Assembly (NCBI RefSeq): GCF_014174375.1
Contig: NZ_JABEQE010000001.1
Span: forward strand, 434,001 to 498,000
Origin: Gluconacetobacter asukensis
Lineage (GTDB): Bacteria; Pseudomonadota; Alphaproteobacteria; Acetobacterales; Acetobacteraceae
Length of the DNA: 64,000 bases
Reading direction: 5' to 3'
The translations under genes were made by a program, and so were the position numbers. Below, in pieces: positions 35,190 to 44,436 of the stretch (its first letter is position 1; each line of letters starts with the position of its first letter). The notes below the pieces were generated by a model that was given only the letters and a program-made list of their open reading frames with translations, was not told the origin of the DNA and did not search any database.

Positions 35190-36563
35190 TTACTCATGCC
35201 GCGCGCGCAGCAGTCTGCTGGAACTGATCAGCGCCGCCGCATAGGCACAGGCGGCCGCCAGTTCCAGGCAGCGCAGGGTCGGGTCATGGCGGACGAAGCC
35301 GAAGGTCAGGGCAACGAACATCGCCCCCATCGTCTGGCCCCACAGCCGCGCGACCGAGACCATGCCGCTGGCGCTGCCCGAGCGCCCGTGCGGCGCCGCC
35401 ACCATCATCGCGCGATTGTTCGGCGGCTGGAAAATCCCGAACCCCATCCCCGCGATGGCGATGCGCCAGGCAATGTCCAGGTTCCCCGCATCGGGCGGCA
35501 GCAGGCACAGCAGCACGAATCCCGTCCCCGTCACGCACAGCCCGACCGAGGACAGGATACCCGCCGGCACCCGGTCCGCCAGCCGCCCCACCAGCGGCGA
35601 GATCGCGACGATGCCCACCGGCCACGGCGTGATCAGCAGCCCGGTCGCCACCGCCGAGCGATGCAGCACCGTCTCCAGCGTGAAGGGCATGGAGATGATG
35701 AAGAAATTCGACGCCACGAACGCCATGAACCCTACGCTGAACGCGATCAGGAAATCCGGCACCGCCAGCAGGTCGATCGGCAGCATCGGGTCCGACCGCC
35801 CGGTCTGCCGCCGCGCGAGCTGAAAGAACGCCGCTCCGCCGATCAGCAGCAGCCACACCGCCACCACCGGCCCGCTGCGATGCACCAGACTGTCCAGCCC
35901 GACCACCAGGCAGCCGATGGCCACCACGTTCAGGGCCGCGCTGGCCAGGTCGAACGAGGACGCGCTACGCGGCGTCGCCGGCAGATAGACCAGCGCCGCC
36001 ACCATCGCCGCCCCGCCCAGCGGCAGGTTGATCAGGAAGATCCACGGCCAGTCCGCCACCGACAGCACGGCCGCGGCGATGGTCGGCCCCAGCGCCACGC
36101 CTGTCGCCACCACCACGCCGTTCAGTGCGATGCCCTTGCCGATTTCACCATGCGGGTAGATGAAGCGGACCAGCGCGATATTCACGCTCATGATGCACGC
36201 GCCGCCAATGCCCTGCAGCGCGCGGGCCAGCGCCAGTTCCAGCAGCGTATGCGACATCGCGCACAGCACCGAGGCCACGACGAAGGTCGCCAGCCCGATC
36301 CGGCACAGCCGCGCGAATCCCAGAAGCGACCCCAGCGAGGCCAGCGGCAGCAGCGTCGCCAGAGCCGCCATCTGATAGGCGTTGATCACCCAGATCGACG
36401 AGGACGGGCTGGCATGGATGTCCTGCGCGATGGTCGGCAGCGCGACATTGGCGATGGCATAATCCAGCACCGACAGCAGGACCGACAGCGCCACGGCAAA
36501 CATCGCCAGCGCCCTGGGCAGCCCGTAAAGCCCGTCGCCCTCGCGCAGGACCGTCCCGGTCAC
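35190..36563 (-). CDS. MFS multidrug-type transporter (DHA2/QacA-like)
   Basis: A 457-residue inner-membrane protein with about 13-14 hydrophobic segments. The motif LDYAIANVALPTIAQDIHASPSSSIWVINAYQ at residues 35-66 and RALQGIGGACIMSVNIALVRFIYP near residue 115 mark the DHA2 (QacA/SmvA/EmrB-like) group of proton-driven exporters. The substrate is unknown. It is the last of three genes (sugar porter, dienelactone hydrolase, MFS) with gaps of 9 and 6 bp, so it may export a product of, or an inhibitor related to, that pathway. Confidence 0.88.
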   Translation of the reverse strand: MTGTVLREGDGLYGLPRALAMFAVALSVLLSVLDYAIANVALPTIAQDIHASPSSSIWVINAYQMAALATLLPLASLGSLLGFARLCRIGLATFVVASVLCAMSHTLLELALARALQGIGGACIMSVNIALVRFIYPHGEIGKGIALNGVVVATGVALGPTIAAAVLSVADWPWIFLINLPLGGAAMVAALVYLPATPRSASSFDLASAALNVVAIGCLVVGLDSLVHRSGPVVAVWLLLIGGAAFFQLARRQTGRSDPMLPIDLLAVPDFLIAFSVGFMAFVASNFFIISMPFTLETVLHRSAVATGLLITPWPVGIVAISPLVGRLADRVPAGILSSVGLCVTGTGFVLLCLLPPDAGNLDIAWRIAIAGMGFGIFQPPNNRAMMVAAPHGRSGSASGMVSVARLWGQTMGAMFVALTFGFVRHDPTLRCLELAAACAYAAALISSSRLLRARHE

Positions 36564-36569
36564 GGCCGG

Positions 36570-37316
36570 TCAGCCCGCGCGCAGGGCACGGGCAAACAGC
36601 GCCTGGACCCACCCCATGGCCTGCAGGAACAGCGCCGGGTCGAACCGATGCCCCTCATCGCGGAGGAAGGCATGCTGGCCGTTGACCTCATACCATTCAT
36701 GGCGCACCCTGGCCCCCTCCAGCGCCTCGCGGATCGTCTGGCGCCCGGCAAAGGGCACATGCGGGTCCTGCCGCCCCCAGACCATCATCGCCTCGCCGGA
36801 AATCTCGTCCAGCCGGCGCAGCGTATCGTCCGCCCGCCCCGCGCCCAGCGACGCGGAATGGACGTCGGTGGCATAGAAGCACGCCGCCGCCTGCACGGCA
36901 GGGTTCATCGCCGCCCGCAACGCCAGATGCCCGCCCAGGCACACGCCCATGGTGCCGATCCGCCCGGTGCAGGCCGGATGCGCCGCCAGCCACGCCACCG
37001 CCGCGCGCGCATCCTCGTCATAGGCCGCCAGGGGCTTGGCATATTTCAGTTCGTTGCCGCGATCGGTGCCCGGCGCATCATAGGCCAGCACGCATCCGGC
37101 GGGCTCGTATTCGTGATAGACTTCCGGCACCGCCACCACATGGCCCATCCCCGCGACCATCGCGGCCAGCCGGCGGATCGGCGCCGTCACCTGATAGATC
37201 TCCGAGAACAGCACCACACCGGGAAAGCGCCCTTCCGCCGCCGGGCGCAGCACATGCAGCCGCATCGGGCCGGTGGCCGTCGCGATATCCTGGGTTTCGT
37301 CGCCGCGCAGTATCAT
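36570..37316 (-). CDS. Dienelactone hydrolase family protein
   Basis: A 248-residue alpha/beta-hydrolase. The triad fits Cys in GTMGVCLGGHLALRAA (near residue 125), Asp in VWGRQDPHVPFAGR, and His in YEVNGQHAFLRDEGHRF, as in carboxymethylenebutenolidase. The group opens lactone rings and related esters; the true substrate is not knowable here. Its tight placement between a sugar-porter gene and a DHA2 exporter suggests it acts on a compound imported or exported by them, for example a sugar-derived lactone (inference). Confidence 0.85.
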   Translation of the reverse strand: MILRGDETQDIATATGPMRLHVLRPAAEGRFPGVVLFSEIYQVTAPIRRLAAMVAGMGHVVAVPEVYHEYEPAGCVLAYDAPGTDRGNELKYAKPLAAYDEDARAAVAWLAAHPACTGRIGTMGVCLGGHLALRAAMNPAVQAAACFYATDVHSASLGAGRADDTLRRLDEISGEAMMVWGRQDPHVPFAGRQTIREALEGARVRHEWYEVNGQHAFLRDEGHRFDPALFLQAMGWVQALFARALRAG

Positions 37317-37325
37317 CGTCCCGCC

Positions 37326-38753
37326 CTACCGTCCCAGTTCCCGCAGCTTCCGGCCCGCCATCAGCCGCGCCTCGATCTCCTCCAGCGACACGCCCTTGGT
37401 TTCGGGCACGTAGGCGAGGGTGATCACGATGAACAATCCGTTCATGATGGCAAACAGCCAGAAGGTCCAGCTCTGGCCCAGCGCGGCCATGACGGTCAGG
37501 AACACGTTGCTGACCAGCCAGTTCGCCGCCCAGTTGGTGAAGGTGGAGCACGCAATGCCGAAATCACGGCCCCGCAGCGGCTGGATTTCCGAACACAGCG
37601 TCCACACCATCGGCCCCGCGCCGATGGCGAAGCCGGCAACGAACAGCAGCAGCGCCGCGACCATGCCGCCCAGGATCGGCGTCGAATCGCCACCGACCGC
37701 CGCCAGCCCGCCCGCCATCACCATCGCACCCGTCATGATCGCGCAGCTCAGGATCAGCAGCGGCCGCCGCCCCCAGCGGTCGATGAAGGCGATGGCAAAG
37801 CCGGTGGCGGCCATGTTGACCAGCCCGATCAGCGCCGTGGCCCAGGTCGCGGCCGACACGCCGAAATGGGCGGCCTGGAAGATCTTCGGCGCGTAATACA
37901 TCAGCACGTTGATGCCGGTGACCTGCTGCATCACCTGCAACGCCACCCCCAGCAGCACCGACCGGCGGAAATTCGGGCTGCTGCGGAAGAACGCCAGCCC
38001 GCTGCCCCCCTCGCGCTTCAGCTCCTGCGCAATGTCGCGGATCTCGGCATCGGCCTCGGCCGGGCTGACGCGCAGCAGGCGCATCACCTGGCTGGCCCGG
38101 CTCCGCTCGCCGCGCATCATCAGCCAGCGCGGACTGTCAGGCAGGAACAGGCACGCGGCGCAGAACAGCGCCGCCGGCCCCGCCATCAGCCCCAGCATCC
38201 AGCGCCAGTGCCCGCCATAGGAGAGCAGGCTGTCGGTGACATAGGCCAGGAAGATGCCGAGCGTGACCATCAGCTGATAGAACGACACCATCGCCCCACG
38301 CACCGATTCCTGCGACACTTCCGAAATGTAGAGCGGTGCCGCAAACGCCGCGATCCCGACCGCAAGGCCCAGCAGGATCCGCCCGACGATCAACACGGCG
38401 ACCGACGGCGCCAGCGCGCACAGCCCCGCCCCGGCGACGAACAGCAGCGACGCCGCCAGCAGCGCCCGGCGCCGCCCCAGCCGGAACGAGATGCGCCCGG
38501 CCACCAGCGAGCCCAGGGCGGCAGCGGCCATCATCGACGAGACGATCCATTCCTGCGTCCGCGCGGCGGCATGGAATTCATCGCCGATAAAGCCCAGCGC
38601 CCCGGCGATGACGCCGGTATCCAGCCCGAACATCAGCCCGGCCATCGCGGCCAGAATACCGACCACGACCGCCCGCGCGGCCGCGTGCGACCCGCCATGG
38701 GGTCCGGCGGGTCCGGCCGCCGCCTGGCTCGTCTTCGTCTGGTCCGCTGTCAT
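37326..38753 (-). CDS. Sugar-porter family MFS transporter
   Basis: A 475-residue, 12-helix proton-sugar symporter of the GLUT/XylE type. Signatures are AMAGLMFGLDTGVIAGALGFI at residues 36-56, GRISFRLGRRRALL, the PESPR-like motif as PDSPRWLM, QQVTGINVLMYYAPKIF, DRWGRRPLL and the C-terminal PETKGVSLEEIEARL. Galactose, glucose, xylose or arabinose are all possible. It heads the three-gene operon and diverges from gntP across a gap with a palindromic operator. Confidence 0.92.
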   Translation of the reverse strand: MTADQTKTSQAAAGPAGPHGGSHAAARAVVVGILAAMAGLMFGLDTGVIAGALGFIGDEFHAAARTQEWIVSSMMAAAALGSLVAGRISFRLGRRRALLAASLLFVAGAGLCALAPSVAVLIVGRILLGLAVGIAAFAAPLYISEVSQESVRGAMVSFYQLMVTLGIFLAYVTDSLLSYGGHWRWMLGLMAGPAALFCAACLFLPDSPRWLMMRGERSRASQVMRLLRVSPAEADAEIRDIAQELKREGGSGLAFFRSSPNFRRSVLLGVALQVMQQVTGINVLMYYAPKIFQAAHFGVSAATWATALIGLVNMAATGFAIAFIDRWGRRPLLILSCAIMTGAMVMAGGLAAVGGDSTPILGGMVAALLLFVAGFAIGAGPMVWTLCSEIQPLRGRDFGIACSTFTNWAANWLVSNVFLTVMAALGQSWTFWLFAIMNGLFIVITLAYVPETKGVSLEEIEARLMAGRKLRELGR

Positions 38754-38865
38754 GTCATGGATTCCCTATCCCGGATTCGGCACCCTGCGGCGGGGCGCCC
38801 GGGCAGCTTGTCTCCCGCCCCTGTCCTATCCTGTTGCGTTCCATGCAAGTCCGTTCCCGACACCG

Positions 38866-38885
38866 CGAACCGCGGAAACGGTTCG
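38866..38885. promoter_or_regulatory. Palindromic operator in the sugar porter / gntP gap
   Basis: CGAACCG (38866-38872), CGGAAA, CGGTTCG (38879-38885) is a perfect 7+7 inverted repeat of 20 bp, about 110 bp upstream of the sugar-porter start. Its form (CG-containing centre, AACCG/CGGTT arms) is reminiscent of LacI/GalR-family sites. No such regulator is encoded next to it. Confidence 0.4.
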
Positions 38886-38999
38886 TTATGGGACCAAATC
38901 CCCCATTCTGGCCAGAGACCTTGGTGATCGGGCGCGCGAAGAAAAAAACGACCCGATAGCGAACCAACCCGCCTCTCCCGGATATGAGGCCCCGAGCCA

Positions 39000-39031
39000 T
39001 TGACATTCGCGCGCCCGTTCCGCGCTGATAC
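39000..39031 (+). promoter_or_regulatory. Weak promoter candidate for gntP
   Basis: A consensus -35 TTGACA (39000-39005) is followed by TGATAC (39026-39031), with a spacing of 20 bp, longer than ideal. It lies about 30 bp upstream of the gntP ATG. Only the -35 box is convincing. Confidence 0.3.
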
Positions 39032-39060
39032 ACGTTCCCATTCACTGCAGACGCGGTTCA

Positions 39061-40404
39061 ATGTCCCCAATCCTGGCGATTTCCCTGGCAACCGCGGCGA
39101 TTGGCGCCGTCGTGCTCCTCATCGGGCGCTACAAGCTCAATCCCTTCATTGTCCTGGTCTGCGTCTCCCTCCTGCTGGCCATCTGCGCCGGCATGCCGCC
39201 CGAAAAGGCCGTCGCCTCGTTCGAGGAGGGCGCGGGCCATGTGCTGGGCCATATCGCGACCGTGATCGCGCTGGGCACGATGCTGGGCAAGATGCTGGCC
39301 GAATCGGGTGGCGCGGACCAGATCGCCCTCACGATCACCCGCATCGCGGGGAAGAAACGCATCAGTTGGGCCATGATGGTCATCGGCCTGCTGATCGGCC
39401 TGCCGGTGTTCTTCGAGGTCGGGTTCGTGCTGCTGATCCCGCTGGCCTTCACGCTCGCGCGGCGCACCTCCACGCCCCTGCTGCTGCTGGCGCTGCCGAT
39501 GGGGGCGGCGCTCTCCGTCACCCATGCGATGATCCCCCCGCACCCGGCCACCCTGCTGGCCCTGTCGGCGTACCATGCCGATACGGGCCGCACGATCTTC
39601 TGGGGCGTGATCATCGGCACCCCCATCGCCGCCCTCGCCGGCCCGGTCTATGCCCGCTTCATCACGCCGCATATCCACACGGAAGGAGAGGCCGCGCTGG
39701 CCGAACAGTTCGCCGGCAAGGACACGCCGACCGACATGCCGCCCTTCCTCACCACGGTGCTGACCATCCTCGCACCCGTGCTGCTGATGCTGGTGGGCTC
39801 GGCCGCCGACCTGGTCACCCGCCCCGGCGGCCTGCCGAACACCGTCCTGCATTTCATGGGCAATACCGACATCGCCCTGCTGCTGGCGACCGTGCTGTCC
39901 TTCTACGTCCTCGGCCTGGCGCGCGGCTTCTCGCGTGAGACGATCCTGCGCTTCACCACCGAATGCCTGGGCCCGACGGCACTGATCATGCTGCTGGTCG
40001 GCGCCGGCGGCGGCTTCGGGCGCGAACTGATCGACAGCGGCGTGTCCAAGACCATCACCGATGTCGCGGTGGGGGCGCATGTGCCGCTGCTGGTGCTGGC
40101 CTGGTTGCTGGCGGTGGTGGTCCGCGTCGCCGCCGGCTCGGCCACCGTGGCCATGAGCACCGCCTCGGGCATCGTGGGCCCGATCCTGCTGCACAGCCAC
40201 GGCACGTCGCCCGAACTGATGGTGCTGGCCACCGGCGCCGGCTCGGTGGCGCTGGGCCCGATGAACGATGCCGGCTTCTGGCAGATCAAGGAATATCTGG
40301 GCCTCACCGTCGGCCAGGCGATCAAGACCTGGTCGGTCATCGAAACCCTGATCGCCGTCCTGGGCCTGGCCTTCTGTCTTTTAGCCTCACTCTTCATCCA
40401 CTAA
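39061..40404 (+). CDS. Gluconate:proton symporter, GntP family
   Basis: A 447-residue inner-membrane permease with about 12-14 helices. GKMLAESGGADQIALTI, GLPVFFEVGFVLLIPLAFTLARR, HAMIPPHPATLLAL and AGSATVAMSTASGIVGPIL are typical of the GntP family, which imports gluconate and related aldonates. Acetic acid bacteria produce gluconate in the periplasm, so an uptake system for it fits. It diverges from the sugar-porter operon. Length and motifs are normal. Confidence 0.92.
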   Translation: MSPILAISLATAAIGAVVLLIGRYKLNPFIVLVCVSLLLAICAGMPPEKAVASFEEGAGHVLGHIATVIALGTMLGKMLAESGGADQIALTITRIAGKKRISWAMMVIGLLIGLPVFFEVGFVLLIPLAFTLARRTSTPLLLLALPMGAALSVTHAMIPPHPATLLALSAYHADTGRTIFWGVIIGTPIAALAGPVYARFITPHIHTEGEAALAEQFAGKDTPTDMPPFLTTVLTILAPVLLMLVGSAADLVTRPGGLPNTVLHFMGNTDIALLLATVLSFYVLGLARGFSRETILRFTTECLGPTALIMLLVGAGGGFGRELIDSGVSKTITDVAVGAHVPLLVLAWLLAVVVRVAAGSATVAMSTASGIVGPILLHSHGTSPELMVLATGAGSVALGPMNDAGFWQIKEYLGLTVGQAIKTWSVIETLIAVLGLAFCLLASLFIH

Positions 40405-40458
40405 GCCGCCCGCCCGAAATCCCGGAACAAGCGACAACAATCGCAAGAAACAGCTTGC

Positions 40459-40477
40459 GTCATCCCCAGGGGATGAC
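40459..40477. promoter_or_regulatory. Perfect palindrome in the MerR-gene promoter
   Basis: GTCATCCCC-A-GGGGATGAC is a 9+1+9 palindrome whose right end lies 15 bp before the merR-type start codon. A -35-like TTGCGT (40455-40460) overlaps its left edge and CTTACC follows it, the arrangement expected when a MerR protein binds the spacer of its own promoter. Confidence 0.55.
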
Positions 40478-40492
40478 CTTACCACCGATCGC

Positions 40493-41269
40493 ATGGCAAA
40501 AAATCGATCGATGGCTTCACCATTTCCAGACGGAGCGGCAGCTATCGCCCGCCGCTTCGGGGTGACGGTCAAAACCCTCCGTGTCTACGAGGAAGCCGGG
40601 CTGATCCGGCCGGTACGGAACGGTCATGGCTGGCGGACCTACGGTCAGGCCGAATGTGAGCGACTTCACCTCGTCCTGCTGCTGCGACGCTTCGGCCTTA
40701 CGATTGCCCGCATTGCCGAAATGTTTGCCGCGGGGCAGCCGGATCTCGCAGCCATACTGGACCTCCAGGCCGAAGCCTTGGCAGAACAGCAGGCGCACAT
40801 CACTGAAGCCTTGTCGCTGATCGGCCGCGCCCGCCGGCATCTGCGCGAGCATGGCAGCATCGACCGTGAGACGCTGGCAGCCTTCGCCCGGGCCGAACCG
40901 GCGCGGCTGCGCTGGACGCCAGCACTTCAGGCGCTTGCGGCGCGATGCTTCACGCCCGCCCAGCAGCGCCTGCTGGCGGGGGTCGCCCCGTCGATCGAAA
41001 CGGAATGGGAAGCCGTCCATCAGGAACTGGCGTCAATCATCGACGGGCCACCCGACACGCCCCGCGCGCGCCTGCTGGGTGCGAAAACGGCCGAACTGAT
41101 CAACCGCTTGACTGGTGGCGATCCCGCCATGCGCACCGCGCTTACACACTTTTGGCAAAACGGTTTTTCCGCCCCCGAAATCGCACGCTCATTGCCGATG
41201 GACGAGAAAGGCTGGCAATTCCTCGGCCAGGCCATGGCGGCGCACGCACGCGCGGAGAAAGCCCGATGA
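40493..41269 (+). CDS. MerR-family transcriptional regulator
   Basis: A 258-residue regulator. The winged helix is residues about 15-80: AAAIARRFGVTVKTLRVYEEAGLIRPVRNGHGWRTYGQAECERLHLVLLLRRFGLTIARIAEM, with the conserved RVYE and R-W-R-Y segment. The long C-terminal part (about 110-258) is helical and lacks the cysteines of metal-sensing MerR proteins, so it probably binds an organic ligand, in the style of TipA-type regulators. It is followed by two genes in successive ATGA overlaps. The base composition is lower in GC than in nearby core genes. Confidence 0.85.
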   Translation: MAKNRSMASPFPDGAAAIARRFGVTVKTLRVYEEAGLIRPVRNGHGWRTYGQAECERLHLVLLLRRFGLTIARIAEMFAAGQPDLAAILDLQAEALAEQQAHITEALSLIGRARRHLREHGSIDRETLAAFARAEPARLRWTPALQALAARCFTPAQQRLLAGVAPSIETEWEAVHQELASIIDGPPDTPRARLLGAKTAELINRLTGGDPAMRTALTHFWQNGFSAPEIARSLPMDEKGWQFLGQAMAAHARAEKAR

Positions 41270-41877
41270 ACCGGGTCCTGGCCATGCTCCGCAGCCTGTT
41301 CCACACCTTTGGCGGGCTGGTGCTCTACTGGGCTGTCCTTCTCGCGTTCGGGGTCAGGCCGGCCATCGCAGCGACCTTGCTGTTCATGCTGCTCGAAGGC
41401 GCGTGGCGGCTGCTGACGCATCGCGCATTCCCGCCGCTCTGGCTGCTCGCCAACGGCGCTGCCCTTGTCTTCGGATGCATCGACCTGTGGGCACGCACGC
41501 CTTTCATGATCCGCTATGAGGGGGCGATCATCAACCTCCTCACCGCTGCGGCCTTCGCGGTCGGAGCATCGGGCCGCGAACCGATCGTGATGACATTCGC
41601 CCGCCGAAGGCGTCCGGACATCCCCGTCGATCGTCCGGAGATCGTCCGCTTCTTTCGCGCCTTTACCTATGCCTGGGCGCTCTACTTCGTCGCACGAGCG
41701 GCGGCCTTCCTGTGGATCATGACCGCATTTCCCCTGGTTCAGGCGGCGGCGATCCGAACGGTGATCGCCTGGGCAAGCCTCGGCGCAATGCTGCTGGTCA
41801 GCATCAACGGACGGCACGTGTTCGCTCTATGCCAGCGGCTCGGCTTCTTCCACCCCGCGCAGGATTCCTCATCATGA
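41266..41877 (+). CDS. YciB/IspZ-like septation family membrane protein
   Basis: A 203-residue protein with five or six membrane helices: LVLYWAVLLAFGVRPAIAATLLFMLLEGAW, LWLLANGAALVFGCIDLW, then two C-terminal helices (FFRAFTYAWALYFVARAAAFLWIM and TVIAWASLGAMLLVSI). The order and spacing resemble intracellular septation protein A (YciB), whose role is poorly defined; resemblance is by pattern only. It begins in an ATGA overlap with the MerR gene and ends in an ATGA overlap with the Rieske oxygenase gene. Confidence 0.6.
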   Translation: MNRVLAMLRSLFHTFGGLVLYWAVLLAFGVRPAIAATLLFMLLEGAWRLLTHRAFPPLWLLANGAALVFGCIDLWARTPFMIRYEGAIINLLTAAAFAVGASGREPIVMTFARRRRPDIPVDRPEIVRFFRAFTYAWALYFVARAAAFLWIMTAFPLVQAAAIRTVIAWASLGAMLLVSINGRHVFALCQRLGFFHPAQDSSS

Positions 41878-42860
41878 CAGAGCTGCCGACCAACACCGCC
41901 GCCGACCGTGTACCCCTGCCCCAGGAGGCATGGTATGTCGGCGCGGCCAGCTCGCGCCTCACGGATGCACCGGTCGCGATCGTGATCCACGGGCAGGCCA
42001 TCGTCCTGTTCCGCGACAGCGAGGGTCGCGCACACGCCATGCACGACCGTTGCCCGCATCGCGGCGTCGCCCTGTCGCTCGGTACGGTCTCGGAGGGTCA
42101 GATCGCCTGTGCCTATCATGGCTGGCGGTTCGACGGCACGGGGCGCTGCCGGCACATCCCCTCCCTACGCCCCGAACAGCCGGTCAGGACAGCGCCGGTG
42201 CGCGCCTATCCCACCGTGGAGCGCGACTTCTATGTCTGGGTATGGACAGGCAAGGGCGAACCGAATGGACAACCGCTGCCGATCCACGGGTTCGATCGTT
42301 ATGCCTGGCTGCAGGGCGCAACGGCGCTAGCCTGTGAAGCGATCATGCCGATCGAGAACAATCTCGATATCTGCCACGCGGCATTCACCCATCCGCACAT
42401 GCACCCGCAATGGTTCCGCGCACAGGCAGCCGGCTTCCAGCCAACCCGGTACGAACTGGCGACCGATCCGGGAGGATTGACAGTGAGCGCGCCCGGCACG
42501 CTGCTGCGCTTCGACCTGCCCGACCGGGTGACGGTCGGAAGCAGCGAAACCTTCAGGCTCGTCCTTCACCACGTTCCCACCACGCCCGGCCGATGCATCC
42601 AGCATTGGTTGCTGCAACGGGAGCCGACACATGAACCGGCAGCGCCGATCTGGTCGGACAAGGAACCTGAAATACTGGCACAAGACCGCCATGTGCTCGA
42701 ATCGGCGCAGCGTGCCTACGCGTATGAGGGAGACGCTTTCGAGCAAAGCGTGGAAGCGGACGCGACGACGCTTTCCGCCCGGCGCTCCATCCGCCTTGCA
42801 TCGCAAGGGCGAATGGAAGAGGCATTTTCAGGCAACAGGAGCATATGCGTGCTGAGTTGA
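41874..42860 (+). CDS. Rieske non-heme iron oxygenase, alpha-subunit-like
   Basis: A 328-residue oxygenase. Residues about 17-120 are a Rieske [2Fe-2S] domain with both ligand pairs, CPHRGVAL and CAYHGW. The catalytic domain has the iron-binding DxxHxxxxH as ENNLDICHAAFTH (near residue 165). The architecture matches single-component VanA/PaO-like oxygenases that hydroxylate, demethylate or cleave aromatics, or desaturate sterols; the substrate is unknown. No ferredoxin or reductase partner is adjacent, so electrons must come from elsewhere. ATG 41874 overlaps the preceding stop. Confidence 0.88.
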   Translation: MTELPTNTAADRVPLPQEAWYVGAASSRLTDAPVAIVIHGQAIVLFRDSEGRAHAMHDRCPHRGVALSLGTVSEGQIACAYHGWRFDGTGRCRHIPSLRPEQPVRTAPVRAYPTVERDFYVWVWTGKGEPNGQPLPIHGFDRYAWLQGATALACEAIMPIENNLDICHAAFTHPHMHPQWFRAQAAGFQPTRYELATDPGGLTVSAPGTLLRFDLPDRVTVGSSETFRLVLHHVPTTPGRCIQHWLLQREPTHEPAAPIWSDKEPEILAQDRHVLESAQRAYAYEGDAFEQSVEADATTLSARRSIRLASQGRMEEAFSGNRSICVLS

Positions 42861-42935
42861 GCAAAGCTGCCTCGCCGCGCCTTACGGCAACAGCGAGACA
42901 GTCCCGAGCCCCGAAGCGTTCACCCCCGCCCGGCC

Positions 42936-44354
42936 CTACGACGAGGCCCCCTCCGCATACGGGTTGCGGGTGCCGCGCAGCAGCAGCCGGATCGGCGTGC
43001 CCGGCAGGTCGAATTCCTCGCGCAGGCCATTGACCAGATAACGCTGGTAATCCTCGGGCAGCAGCTCGGCACGGGTGCCGAACAGGATAAAGGTCGGCGG
43101 CCGGGCCTTGGCCTGGGTCATGTAGCGCAGCTTCAGCCGGCGTCCGCTCACCAGCGGCGGGCTGTGCCGTTCCAGCATCATCTCGAACCAGCGGTTCAGC
43201 GCCCCGGTCGGAATGCGCTTGTTCCACACTTCATGCGCACGCCGCACCACCGGCAGCAGCTTGTGCACGTTCGCCCCGGTCAGCGCCGAGAACGACACGA
43301 CCGGAATCCCGCGCATCTGCGCCAGCGAGGTCTCGATCCGGTCCGAAATCGCCTGCCTGGTGGCAATCCGGTCCTCGACCGCGTCCCACTTGTTCAGCGC
43401 CAGCACGCAGCACCGCCCCTCGCGCTCGATCAGGCGGGCGATCTGCAGATCCTGCTCATGCACGCCCAGCGTGGCATCCAGCGCCAGCACCACCACTTCG
43501 GCCATCTTCAGCGCCTCGATGGTGGCCGAGGTCGACATCTTCTCCAGCCCGTCCTCGACCCGCGCCCGGCGGCGCAGGCCGGCCGTGTCCACAAGCTGGA
43601 TCGGCCCCTGCTCGTCATGCAGCAGCACGGTGACGGAATCGCGGGTCAGGCCCGGCTCCGGGCCGGTAATCATCCGCTCCTCGCCCAGCAGGCGGTTCAG
43701 CAGGGTCGATTTCCCGGCATTGGGCCGGCCGACGATCGCCAGGCGCAGCGGCCCGGGCGGCCGCTCGTCCAGCTCTTCCCCGTCCTCGCCATATTCGACG
43801 GGCTCCACCGGCTCCGGCGGCGCCTCGGGCGGCATGCGGTCCGCAATCTCGCCCATCAGTTCCGACAGGCCCTCGCCATGCTCGGCCGAAATCGCCAGCG
43901 GCGTCCCCAGGCCCAGCGCGAACGCCTCCATGGCCGCGGCCGCACCCTGGCGGCCCTCGGCCTTGTTCGCCACCAGCAGCACCGGCCGCCCCTGGCGGCG
44001 GATCCAGGCGGCAAAATGCTCGTCGGCCGGGGTAATGCCCGCCCGCGCGTCGATGCAGAACACGACCAGATCCGCCTGCGCCACCGCCGATTCCGACGAG
44101 GCCCGCATCCGCCCGTACAGCGTATCGGGCGCGGCCTCTTCCAGCCCCGCGGTGTCGATCAGCCGCACCCGCCGCCCGCGCACGGTGGCTTCGGCTTCCT
44201 TGCGGTCGCGGGTCACGCCCGGCGTGTCGGCCACAAGCGCCTGCCGCCGCCCCACAAGGCGGTTGAACAGCGTCGACTTGCCGACATTCGGACGCCCGGC
44301 GATCACGACGATCGGCAGGTCATCCCCGGTCGGAACGGAAGGAAGCTTGGCCAA
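42936..44354 (-). CDS. der: Ribosome-associated GTPase Der (EngA)
   Basis: A 472-residue essential GTPase for 50S assembly with two G domains and a KH-like C-terminus. G1 of the first is AGRPNVGKST (about residues 19-28), with DTPGVTRDRKE; G1 of the second is VGRPNAGKST (about 218-227), with ITGPEPGLTRDSV. NKAEG and NKWD act as G4 motifs. I suggest TTG 44354 (MAKLPSVPTGDD) after GAGGG; GTG 44402 is an alternative adding 16 residues. It follows bamB in the common yfgM-bamB-der order. An acidic Pro/Glu-rich insert lies between the two domains. Confidence 0.95.
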   Translation of the reverse strand: MAKLPSVPTGDDLPIVVIAGRPNVGKSTLFNRLVGRRQALVADTPGVTRDRKEAEATVRGRRVRLIDTAGLEEAAPDTLYGRMRASSESAVAQADLVVFCIDARAGITPADEHFAAWIRRQGRPVLLVANKAEGRQGAAAAMEAFALGLGTPLAISAEHGEGLSELMGEIADRMPPEAPPEPVEPVEYGEDGEELDERPPGPLRLAIVGRPNAGKSTLLNRLLGEERMITGPEPGLTRDSVTVLLHDEQGPIQLVDTAGLRRRARVEDGLEKMSTSATIEALKMAEVVVLALDATLGVHEQDLQIARLIEREGRCCVLALNKWDAVEDRIATRQAISDRIETSLAQMRGIPVVSFSALTGANVHKLLPVVRRAHEVWNKRIPTGALNRWFEMMLERHSPPLVSGRRLKLRYMTQAKARPPTFILFGTRAELLPEDYQRYLVNGLREEFDLPGTPIRLLLRGTRNPYAEGASS

Positions 44355-44436
44355 GGTAGAGATTATCCCTCGAACACGATGCGCTCGCCCATGCGGGCGC
44401 ACCCTACTCTCTTATATCGTTTTGGAGACTGATTCA

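Noticed and set aside
32268-38927. Very long open frames (up to 1243 codons) on the plus strand opposite the GGDEF-EAL and transporter genes
   Set aside because: They are third-position GC artefacts of high-GC coding DNA: Arg/Pro/His-rich, with no domains, and exactly antisense to well-supported genes.
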